From Symbiotaphrina buchneri (lineage: Eukaryota > Ascomycota > Symbiotaphrinales > Symbiotaphrinaceae), in contig BCIG01000023.1 of NCBI GenBank assembly GCA_001599915.1, positions 124,001 to 188,000 of the forward strand: a stretch of 64,000 nucleotides of DNA, read 5' to 3'. A program made the position numbers and the translations under genes. Positions 54,518 through 64,000 of the stretch are shown here, piece after piece. Below the pieces are notes generated by a model that was not told the origin of the DNA, did no database searches, and saw only the letters and a program-made list of their open reading frames with translations. The number at the start of each line of letters is the position of its first letter. Positions within the stretch are counted from its first letter, which is position 1.

Positions 54518-56444
54518 ATGCCGCCTCAACCTTCTTCTTCTACTTCTCATAAGCCACGTAAAAGAAACAATCACAATGCTGCGTCCAAGGAGCAATTGGG
54601 CCTTCCGCCTGTATCGCAGCATCCCCAGGGTGCCCTGCTAAAAGATCCAAGAACTGGCACGGCGCAGCCAGCCTTTCCCTTGGCTGCATTGCTATGGCCC
54701 GCCCGAGGTGTCACTTCAGGTTGGATATTCCTGCCCTTGATCTTCATGGCCTGCGGTCTCTTCAGGTGGGCACTGAGCCTGTGGAGCTACTCCGGTGAGG
54801 CAGAACGGAACCCTAGTCGTTCCCGCTGAGATCAATCCGCTGACGCGCCATTGGGGCAGGTTATCAGTCTCCTCCCATGCATGGGGATTTTGAAGCCCAG
54901 CGCCATTGGATGGAGATCACTACCCAGCTGCCTGTGTCTCAATGGTACTTCTACGATCTGCAGTGGTGGGGCCTTGATTATCCGCCTTTAACGGCCTACC
55001 ATAGCTGGCTATGTGGAAAGATGTATGTCTATGCCTTCATCTACTCCAGCTGTTCATGGTCGACTAATCTCTTCAGCGTAGCGGTTCCTTAATCGACCAG
55101 TCGTGGTTTCAGCTGGATAGCTCGCGGCGACTCGACGATGCCTCCTTGAAGCTATACATGCGTTCCACCGTCCTTGTCTCAGAGTTCATCACTTTCGTCC
55201 CGTCAATGGTACTCTTCCTCCGGAGATACTGCAGAATTCAGGGCACGAGCCCATGGGGAAGCACCTTGGCCCTGGTGGCGAATCTTATGCAGCCAGCAAC
55301 GCTCCTTATTGACCATGCCCATTTCCAGTACAATACTGTCATGCTTGGTCTCGTCCTTGCCAGCCTCTATAGCATTCTAGCGAATCGGATTTTGTGGGCT
55401 TGCATATTGTTTGTGGCTGCGCTTGGGTTCAAGCAAATGGCGCTTTACTATGCTCCAGCCATGTTCGCGTATCTGTTGGGGATCTGTGTCTTCCCGAGGA
55501 TCGAGATCCTGCGGCTGCTTGCCATTGCACTTATCACTGTCCTCGCATTCGCAATTCTGTATGCTCCGCTGATCTTGGGATCGCTCTACGATGCCAGCCG
55601 CGGTGTATTGCCGGCTCCTACAGAAGTGCCACCTTTATTGTCTCTTGTACCTCCTGCTTTCATGGATGGATCCTCGATCTTCTACCCTGTGCTCCTTGTC
55701 GTGTCCCAATCTGTTCATAGAATATTTCCTTTTGCGCGTGGGCTCTTTGAGGACAAAGTCGCTAACATCTGGTGCGCCTTAAATACGCTCCACAAGCTGA
55801 CCCGCTATCCGCCGTCGTTGCTCCAGCGCGTGTCTTTGCTGGCTACCCTGATAGCTATTAGTCCAGCCTGCATCATATTATTTCTTCGACCAAAGCCTCA
55901 GGTGCTTCTCCCGGCCTTGGCTGCTACAGCCTGGGGGTTCTTCCTTTGCAGCTTTCAGGTCCATGAGAAGAGCGTCCTTCTCCCTCTGATGCCAATGACT
56001 CTATTACTTGGTTCCAACGGTGGGCCGGTGCCCAATACCCGCAGCTGGGTGGGGTTAGCCAACGTACTTGGGTCCTGGACTATGTTTCCCCTCCTCAAAC
56101 GGGATGGGCTGCGCGTGCCATATGCGGTGCTGACGTTAATCTGGGCGTATCTGCTGGGTTTGGGTCCGGCAGCATTTGACTCAGACCGGCACGCTCGCTC
56201 GGCTGGTGCGATTCCCACCTGGACTCGGCTGCTCCATTCGAGCTTTTATTGGTCGATGCTAGTGTGGCATTTAGTGGAGGCCACCGTGGCGCCGCCGGCG
56301 GGCAAAAAAGATCTGTGGGTTGTTCTCAACGTCGGTATAGGAGCAGTAGGGTTTGGTTGTTGTTATCTTTGGTGTTTGTGGAAAACACATCAGGCTAGCA
56401 GTTTCGGCTCTGCCTCCGTCACTGCTCAGCGTTTTGGCAGATAG
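54518..56444 (+). CDS. alg6: Dolichyl-P-Glc:Man9GlcNAc2-PP-dolichol alpha-1,3-glucosyltransferase (Alg6)
   Basis: ER membrane glycosyltransferase (GT57) that adds the first glucose to the lipid-linked N-glycan precursor. Exons 54518-54794, 54860-55022 and 55082-56444; 600 residues. After a cytosolic head and the first membrane helix comes the signature luminal loop [20 protein letters not shown] and [20 protein letters not shown]. Later: [17 protein letters not shown] and [12 protein letters not shown]-type [14 protein letters not shown], then [16 protein letters not shown]. About a dozen membrane helices can be traced. The HFQYN and HEKSVL motifs are common to Alg6/Alg8; [14 protein letters not shown] and the long loop favour Alg6. 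Confidence 0.92.
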
Positions 56445-57046
56445 CCAGACAGGGGTAGATCATGGATGTAGAATGATAAGCTTGTGGATGATCCGAAGTG
56501 TACGTCCAAACATCATCCATCACGGGTCCGTCATCCTCCATGTCCCACCCCCTTCTCCACATCAGTTATACGCAGTCACACGAGTGCTTGTGATTGCGAA
56601 TTTCATTTAACGCGCCGCATTATGGCCTGCTGATTTGCCTGTCCAGTAGCTACAACAATAGAACAACAAAAATCGCAAGGGTATTTGCTGCCAAACAGAT
56701 CTTCCCGACCCCACTAGAACCGGAGAAGTAGCGAGCATGAATACACCAAGGAGAGCGGGATGCCCGACCCGGCTCGCATCTGAACGCCGTTTCCAATGCG
56801 GTGAATGCGACAAAACAGGTACTCTAGGGAAGATTCAAAAGGAAGGCGCTAAACTGCAGACGTGCAATGAGATGTGTCAGAAGACGCCGTCCGATCATAT
56901 GGATGAAGACCTGTCATCCCAGCCACCAGGCTGTATCTGAAAACACTCCAAGAGAATAAGACGCACCAATCTCGCAGCCCAACTTCGCAGATCGTAGGGG
57001 CTGAAACTACCGGAAATACAGGGCAGAAGTCCGTCACTGATCGTAC
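56445..57046. other. Intergenic between convergent alg6 and lrg1
   Basis: About 600 bases of 3' flank from both genes. Nothing else recognised. Confidence 0.55.
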
Positions 57047-60000
57047 TCAGCCGGTAACGCCCAGCTGTCCAGGCGGCTTGCCCCATTCCGATTGCTTATA
57101 CTGACTATGTCTCGCATTACTATTACCATGAGGCCCATGGCTTTCAGTGGAGCCAGTATTGTGTCTGTAAGGACTGTCGGGATGGTCCAGATCGAGATTG
57201 CTTCCTAGAGGCGTGCCCGGATCGCGTGAATCACCAGTAGGCAAAATATATCCACCAGGTCCTTGGACGTGCCGAACAGAGCTTTCCTTCTCCCATGCAT
57301 TGACTTGGGAAGGATCTGTATCAATCCGCTGGATAGTGGGAGCTGCTGCTCTGCCTTCCCTGGACCGCGGTACCGGTGAGTCAGGATCGGCCACTGGGCG
57401 TTGTGAAGCCGGCATTCTGCCAATGTCTCCATAACGTTTGAGGATCTCCTTAGTAGTTATGTCTGCACTTCCATTAAAAAGGCCGGTGTCTGTGAGGATC
57501 GACTGCAGATCTTCGGGAACCTGAGCACTTGTAAGATGCTGAACGAACAAAACCCACATAGCCCACGCTTACCTCACACATAGACTCATTATATTCGATT
57601 AGCGAGTTGACAGCCTCGATAGCCAAGAAACTGTCATCCATGCCAGGGTTTTTCGTGTTGGGATAGAGGATATTTGGGGTAATGACAGTTGCAAGATTGT
57701 GCGTATCCATCTTGCTGCCAGACTCTTCGTCAACATGGGAAAAGGAAGACACCCAGCTGAGGAAGGAGAATAATATCTCCATGGAGTCACGGTGGCTTTT
57801 TGGGAGCAAGCAGCAAGTCAGATGGAGAACTCGCCGCCGTTTGTCTTCATCGGCAATTCCTATCCAAGCCATCAGCATCGTCAAGGTAAATCCTTTTCCA
57901 ACATCTGCCAAGATTAAAACGAAGATTTCTAGAAAGCACTTACTCTGGGAGGTGATGAATAGTCGATGTAGTTTGAACGTAAGCAATGGATCCGGAAGTT
58001 CGCGCAGGAACTTCTTCAAGAGAGCTGCCACTTGTACGGGGCCCTCCTTGGACAGATCAACCGCTTCTTCTCCTTTAGTGTCTATGAGCTCTGACAGCTC
58101 TCTCAGACGTCTGATGTTACCGTTCTTTCGGAAGACACCCTCGACAGACATATCCATCTGACGCATTGCCGTAAGGGCATCATCTATCAGAGCAGGGATA
58201 CGGAGCGCCCCAGGTCCAACACCTAGAGTCGACTCGGCCCCGTCCTTTTCAATCAAGACATCAAGCCCTACACCAAATATACCCTTCTTTTTCCCTTTTT
58301 TGTTCCCATCGTTCCGCAACGCCCTCCCCATCCTGCCCCAGAAGGTTGGCTTCCGCGACTCTATCAAGCCAAGAAGCTCCTCCAGATTGAAGTGACCTTC
58401 CAGCAGAGGTTCCATGGATAACACAGCAACATGCCTGACGATGAAATATTCAAGTGCGGATAACTCCGAAAAATACTTTTTCGTGCGCTGTTGCTGCGAC
58501 TGATCTCCTGGGGCAACTCGGTCCAATTCTTGACCTCCAGAGACACTCCGCTGGTGTCCATTGAAGAGCTTTGGTTGGAAGTTATCCCCAGTCGGTAGTA
58601 GTTTGTTCTGTGCGTGCCGGTACGCGTTGGGTCTTTGTTCTTTAGCCTGTTCTGCAGCGAGAATACGCGGAATGTCATCCAGTGTCAGCGAATCTTGATT
58701 GCCAAATGTGAGTTCGGTCTTCGCTTCTCCATTCGCATCACGATCTTCTATGATTTGGAAACCAGACCGATTTCTGTTATCTGAGCCATCGGCGCCGGCT
58801 GAACCAGGCCGCATACCTTCAGGGCCATCAATTATTCTTGATGTCCTGGCCTTTTTCAAGGTCGTGGATAGATGTTTGTCCATACGCGTCGATCGTAATC
58901 GACGAATGTCCCCGAGTGTCTGCGCGTAGGATGATTCCGCAGCGGCTTCTGCTTGGGTGCCTGTCTCACCTGCGTACGATTTCGACCGGGTGTTTGATCT
59001 TAGGACAGGAGGTTGCAGGTCACCAGAGGGAGAGACACGGTGCCCTTCTTGCGAATCATAGGTCTGTAAATTTGGATCATCTACACATACCACTGTAAGC
59101 GACTATTCACGGAAGCAAGCGTCCTACATTACCTGAAGTGTGTGGCAGGGCACCACTTGAGCGTAAGATAGACAACAGTCTTGCCAGCGCAACGCGTAGC
59201 AGGAAAACGTATTGTTCCAATTTTGTGATCCGATAGAACCCTGTCAGTGAGTCTCCTCTCTCATCGGTGACGCAGGCCCGGCAGAGAACTCTGGTGGAAG
59301 CCTCGTCAAAGGTTGCTTGATCAAGCATAGCTCCCAAATCGCGCGAGCAGTTATCACAGACAAGGCACGCTGAATGCCATCTCTTGTCACCCAGCCTTGC
59401 GCATACATCCTCTATAGCACCTCTGCACCTGAAGCACAGGTCTGAAGATTGATCAGCTAGACCAGGGACTCCAACCGTTGACTCCAAAGACTTCTCAGCT
59501 TCCTTGACTGAATCCAGATCACTTAACTGATCAAGAAACTGTTGTAGTCCCTTTGTATTCCGTCTATCCCTCTCAAGGCGCAAGGCGCCCTGCAGACTAA
59601 TTCGGATGAGGAGTTTCAAATAATGTGCGAGGCCGGTGACTAACGACAGCAGTTCTTGTGTCACACCAAGCTTCCGGACGCCAGTATCCTGTGACTTGGA
59701 GAGTAAGGAAAAGAACGCCACGATCTTCTTACAGAGGAGCTTGGCTTCACGGGAATATGACATCCCTAAGAATAATCGTCAGGATTCTAGGAAACATTCG
59801 AGGACATTGGGAATAACTTGCCTTTCATACCCTCGGACAGTGTTAAAGAGTCTAACTTATCGACCGCGGTGAACAGAAGGTCCACATGCCATATGAATTT
59901 CTCAGCGACCAAGACCCCATCCACGTATGCACCATTGCTAACATGGAGAAGCATGTCTGAGATGCAGGAAGCCGATGATTCCTCGAACGTAGAAAGAACG

Positions 60001-60984
60001 CTCCAGATCCTATAGACCTTCTCTTCCATTATTTCTTCTTGTTGTCTTATGAGCTCTCTCTCTTCGTCTGTAGCATCACTCTCGCTAGCGTCTCGTTCCT
60101 CAACATCCGTGCCAGATGGAGCCAGACGAACATTCCAGAACTTGTGTATCATGTAGCATTCAGGATGCCAATGTTGATTTTGGCCGTTGCGAAATATTTC
60201 CACAAATTGTTTCAGTATTGCAGTGTGGCAGCCGTTGCATCGTTGCGCAAAGCGCGTCGAATAATGGTAGTGACAATAGACCTTCCCTTCATGCTCATAG
60301 TAACTATCCTGTGCGCCGAATACTGTAGGACATATGGAACATGTGAAGTGTTCGATATGATACTTTCGATCCAGGGCGGTGATATAGGAACCGCGTAGGG
60401 CCCCACCACATTCGAAACATAGCAAGTCCAGTCTGCGGAAGTAGTCCGTCTCGCATAGTGGGTACTGACCATCGCCATCATCTTTGTCCACAGGGAAAAA
60501 CTTGGAGGCTACTATTTGCCCACAATCCTGTACAGGTCGTATCAATACAATGAACCAGATTAACAATACGGAACAATTTACGCACCGCGCATGTGAAGCA
60601 ATCCAGGTGATATGTACCCCCAAGAGCACGAACAAATTGGCCAGTCAACTGCTCTCCGCATCTCTTGCAGACTCTTGTCGTGCCATTAGCACTCCTGCCC
60701 GACCCGCTGGCATTGGTTCGTGACCGATCTCTTGTACCAGCCGTTCGTATATTGTCTCGCTGTTGAGAGGCTGATTTTCCAACACTCCCAAGATTATTCG
60801 TCTCGCCGTTCCCCTGACCAGACATATCCGAGGGCGAGTCCATACGTACAGCATCGGTGTGCCCGTTTGCCCGTGCTTGATGCCGCCGGTCATGTATTGG
60901 GCCTGTGTCTTGAACAAGCGGACCGCGACTATCATCGTCAGAGCGACCATCACCGGAGTGATGGCCCTCTGTATGGGCACCCAT
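57047..60984 (-). CDS. lrg1: LIM-domain Rho GTPase-activating protein (Lrg1 family)
   Basis: GAP for Rho1-type GTPases controlling wall synthesis and polarity. Exons (minus): 60984-60586, 60527-59822, 59765-59133, 59092-57944, 57859-57573 and 57520-57047; 1215 residues from this ATG. The frame is open upstream to an acceptor-like CTTTAG at 61060, so an upstream exon may exist. LIM1 starts VCKRCGEQLTGQFVRALGG, LIM2 LLCFECGGALRGSYITAL, LIM3 LCFRCRGAIEDVCARLGD. The RhoGAP domain follows (LRIPALIDDALTAMRQMDMS, arginine finger in VEGVFRKNG, VAALLKKFLRELPDPLLTF). Intron 2 (59766-59821) uses a GC donor (G|GCAAGT). Intron 4 (57860-57943) is 84 nt, in frame and stop-free. Confidence 0.9.
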
Positions 60985-61689
60985 GTCACCTGTGTCCCCC
61001 GACGCTTGTAAAGGGCCAAGTTGATCGCCTCCCCTTACGTCGATGTCGCGAAATGTTGTCTAAAGGTGGATTTCGATGAAGGTGTTGTGGCCAGCCAGCG
61101 CGACTATGCCACTGCTTCAAGCAGTGCAAATGGCACCCAAGGATTGAACGAATGAACGGTAACTGCACCGACAAGTCGAGCTCTGCTGTTAAGGGATGTG
61201 GGGAAGAACAACGACCCGCTGAGAGACCAGGGACCGAATCGCTGCTGCTCACAGATGCAGATGCATAGAGAGAGCAGCAGTCCCGATATGCGAGCCCTAA
61301 ACCACGCGTATGAGGTGAGTTGTACAGCTGGTGGGTTTAGTGCCGTCGAGGGCGCTGGACAATATCAGAGCGCTACTGTGCAAGTCGAAACGCGATGTTC
61401 ACAGATCTGAAACCATGCGAACTGCCACTTGGTCCCCAATACCTACCTCTATGTCGAAGAGTCGGATCGCTAGCATTGAACTTCAAATGCAAGGAATGGA
61501 TGAACTCGTGTCACTGACACGGTCACGGTTATCGGTGTCGGTTATCTCGCCGAGAAGCGACGTGGCAGAGCATAAGATGAGGTCAAGATCTGGTCAAAGG
61601 TACGAAGTATTTCATTCAACGGGTTTACGAAGCAACACTTTCAAGGAGAGGATGAGGACCGTTTGACATACCAAGCACAATGCGCACAG

Positions 61690-61880
61690 ATGGCTACTTT
61701 AAGGTACCTCGTATTATGGCCCTTTAAGGAGTACCATGGTTAAGGTAGCCAGGCAACTACCGAAACAGGTAAGATACATGAGGCAAGGTACCGTCCCTTA
61801 CCAAACTGGTTAATTATCGTTTAACCTTCCAGAGCTAACCTGAAGGTAAGGTAAGGTGAGGTACCTACGGACACCTTGCA
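61690..61880. repeat. Cluster of GGTACC / TAAGGTA words
   Basis: Within 190 bases there are AAGGTACCTC (61701), TTAAGGTAGCC, GGTAAGATAC, CAAGGTACCG (61787), GAAGGTAAGGTAAGGTGAGG (61842) and GGTACCTACG. They are not a fixed-unit tandem repeat but a degenerate word family occurring on both strands. Confidence 0.6.
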
Positions 61881-62559
61881 GGTGAGTTGTGCGGAATCAT
61901 CGTCCTCACTGTTCCAACATCATACACATACAGAATGCGGATGGCAAAAGGGACATCAAGCCCGGGGTTATTTTAAACCTGAGGACGTAATTGACACATT
62001 CTACAGATAAGACTCGAGGACTGGATCCAGCAGTATAAGTCGCAAACTAAGACTTGGTGGGGAGCTCGATGGCGAGGGGCCGGAATGGGTTCCCTTACGC
62101 TCGAAATATGCAAGAAAGGTGTTGGTGTTGGTCGACAGGCAGACGGGTTGGAATCATAATGATACTGACGACTTGCTCAGTGGCAAGTCATCTTCGTAGA
62201 CTTACTCTGAGGACCCGCATACTCTATCTGCCTGTGTTGGAGAACTGTGGCCAGGTGATGTGGACGAAGGGAGATCAAGTCTCGAAGTGAGGTAGAACCC
62301 TTCAACCCCAGCGTTCATTCTTCGTCCACCAGAGCCCCCAATTTCTCAACTTCCTCATAAATGGTCCTACTTGATACTTAATACTTAGAGGGCAAGCAAT
62401 GGATCTGTGGCATGTCTTTGACGGAGAGTGGTCAGGCTGGGCTGATGTGCTGTCATTCTTCGTCCCTTGTGCATCTGTATAGCCGACTATCAAGATTACC
62501 TACTTCGCTCGTGACGTGTACCCATCACGAAGATTGAGGGACAACCACTTATCCGGTAC

Positions 62560-63000
62560 CAAAGATCCGGCGGAGTCAAGGCACCTTATCTTGAGTCTAC
62601 GTAGTACCTACCTTACGTGTAATATGGTGGCTTAGGAAACCAGGACCGTAGGGGTGTCACCTAGAGTTTGAGTCGTCGTTTCTCAGGAGTAGATGTAGCA
62701 TTCCTCGCTGGAAAGTCCCCGAGAGCCGCCATGGACGGCGCACAGGTAAGGTTCCCGTACTGACCCTTTACCTAAGTACCCAGGTAGCAAGCTATTTAAT
62801 AGGTAAGGTACCTTATCCCCCCAAGGTGCCTCTCCTAAAGGTGTGTACCTTGCGAGTCTGGTTCGCTGCCCCCCTCAGGCAAGGTGGGTACCGTACCTTA
62901 CCCAAAGTAACAGGTAACTTCCTACCTGGCGAGCTGGTAAGGTTAAGGTAAGGCAAATTAAGGTAAGGGAAGGTACCTTAGATACGTTTAGGTACCTCAT
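62560..63000. repeat. Dense cluster of AAGGTACCTT palindromes and GGTAAGG words
   Basis: AAGGTACCTT occurs at about 62805 and 62971 as a perfect 10-bp palindrome. Around them are TACCTACCTTACG, GGTACCGTACCTTACCC and GGTAAGGTTAAGGTAAGGC. Same word family as at 61690-61880, 50925-51125 and 48391. Confidence 0.65.
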
Positions 63001-63322
63001 GCTAATGATGCTTGCTTGTGAGGAGAGAGGTTATCGATTGGTCCGATCAGCCTTGCCCAGATTCCCGCGCATGTTGGTACAAGCTCCTCTTACCTGCTGC
63101 AGCCCAGCAGCCTGATACAAGGCAACCTCATTGATGTGGATGAACGTCAGTCGTCTGTGACAGCACCTAGGGCATAAAAATCAGCAACTGGTCCAACTCT
63201 AACCCGTCTACCTTACCTTGCTCGAACCGTCTGATCTATGACTTTCCTCGACTTCTCCTCCCACGACTTCTGCCGCAGTCTCGGCATACAGTTTTCCTGC
63301 TCCCCACAACCATCCTTCCCAA

Positions 63323-64000
63323 ATGTCTAATCAGACTGTCATCCGCATCACGCGAGTAGGCTAAACGGGCACACCCTTATTATGCAGATTGCTGAAGACT
63401 AACTGGGCTTCTTGAGGAATTGGGACAGCTGCAAAGATCGTCCGACCTGTGTAAGTGCTTGCGATAACCTGGCTCTGACCCCTGCAATCATGTTCACTGA
63501 CCTAGACACCTGGGGGCAGCTCTTGCGGTTGCATGTCGAGAGACAGACGTCCGGAATGTGAAGGCACTCATCATTGGCCCTCCAGATACTCCTTACGAGT
63601 TTGGATTCTTCGAGGTGAACCCTAAATGCTCCTCTAACGTTGCTAATGTCTGACCAGAGTGAAGTTTGCTCTTAGGTTCGGGAAAGGTGGTTGCCCATCC
63701 ACTATCACTTCTATCGTCCCTGTTGTTGAACAATGCCCAGATTATCCTGCCACTGCTCCCCATGTGCAGGCTTTGACAACCAACGGCGGCCAATGTCGGT
63801 TCAATCCTAATATATACGCACAGGGAAAAGTGTGCCTGTAAGCGTTATATCCCCATGCTGAATGCCCTATGCTTACTTGCGGGCGGGTCTAGGTCTATTC
63901 TAGGGTAAGTTACTGACGATGCATATATTGGGGTCGAACCCGCTGATGTGGGTGCAACAAGCACATGGCGTGGTGAACCAGGAGAGGAGTGGTCGTCAGC
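63323..64000 (+). CDS. UBE2Z-like ubiquitin-conjugating enzyme E2 (3' end beyond the window)
   Basis: Exons: 63323-63355, 63417-63450, 63520-63614, 63665-63686, 63741-63837, 63893-63904 and 63962-64000 (open at the window edge); about 110 residues visible. The joined protein starts MSNQTVIRITRELGQLQRSS and continues VKALIIGPPDTPYEFGFFEF, FGKDYPATAPHVQALTTNGG, FNPNIYAQGKVCLSILGTW and RGEPGEEWSSA. This is a UBC fold with the active-site cysteine in KVCLSIL (TGC at 63833-63835). The TNGG...FNPNIY...GTWRGE pattern resembles the UBE2Z class of large E2s. Introns are dense, and exon 6 is only 12 nt. Acceptors were set by phase and homology. Confidence 0.82.

Larger units (their letters stand above)
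60985..63322. other. Intergenic region of about 2.3 kb between lrg1 and the E2 gene
   Basis: Divergent promoter. The first 250 bases may hold a 5' exon of lrg1. From about 61690 to 61880 and 62560 to 63000 the sequence is packed with GGTACC, TACCTTACC and AAGGTAAGG words. ORFs here are short and look random. Confidence 0.55.

Noticed and set aside
62731-62751. ATGGACGGCGCACAG followed by GTAAGG, looking like a first coding exon of the E2 gene
   Set aside because: The next usable exon with correct family sequence already has its own ATG at 63323, and GTAAGG words are abundant noise in this region.
1-64000. Search for transposons, LTR or virus-like elements, CRISPR arrays and biosynthetic clusters
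   Set aside because: No transposase, integrase, reverse transcriptase, capsid, polyketide or peptide synthetase signatures and no long direct or inverted repeats were seen.

Overview
The window is a gene-dense stretch of a filamentous ascomycete nuclear genome (Pezizomycotina, most likely a eurotiomycete). The evidence is about 26 protein-coding genes split by short introns (mostly 48-60 nt, GTRNGT...CTAAC...YAG), near 50% GC, and protein families with the architecture usual in Aspergillus-like fungi: a vacuolar dipeptidyl aminopeptidase, a LIM-LIM-LIM-RhoGAP Lrg1 protein, a Ser/Thr-rich GPI-anchored wall protein and a GAF-domain protein. I see no transposon, LTR element, virus-like element, CRISPR array, rRNA gene or secondary-metabolite cluster. 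I did not find a convincing tRNA by eye. Exon boundaries were worked out by hand from splice signals, reading-frame phase and remembered family sequences. Species cannot be fixed from the sequence alone.

Layout. 0-9 kb: left-edge fragment of a Pta1/symplekin-like gene (-), coa3 (+), dep1/Sds3-like Rpd3L subunit (-), nop12 (+), She3-like coiled-coil protein (+). 9.7-13.5 kb: a nine-exon conserved ascomycete protein (+). 14.7-19 kb: GPI wall protein (+), hpm1 histidine methyltransferase (-), cystathionine gamma-lyase (-). 19.9-26.9 kb: rpc25 (-), NUFIP/CCCH protein (+), rps15 (-), rpp2 (-), spt2 (+). 27-37.4 kb: NAD(P)HX dehydratase (-), dapB (-), rpb7 (-), Mpo1-like DUF962 protein (+), atp1 (+). 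38-48 kb: NTF2-like protein with a motif-array tail (+), GAF protein (+), bZIP factor (-). 48.9-56.4 kb: single-TM protein (-), nsr1/gar2 nucleolin (-), a 100-N assembly gap, alg6 (+). 57-64 kb: lrg1 RhoGAP (-), then 2.3 kb of intergenic DNA rich in GGTACC/AAGGTAAGG words, and a UBE2Z-like E2 gene cut by the right edge.

The content is housekeeping. A recurring theme is ribosome production and transcription: nop12, nsr1, NUFIP-like, rps15, rpp2, rpc25, rpb7, spt2 and dep1. The paralogous stalk subunits of RNA polymerases II and III (rpb7, rpc25) lie 12 kb apart on the same strand. I did not find an obviously undescribed system. The best leads are the NTF2-like protein with tandem aromatic-acidic motifs, the splice-donor-like palindromic word clusters between genes, a GC-AG intron and a stop-free intron in lrg1, several micro-exons, and a 46-codon membrane sORF.
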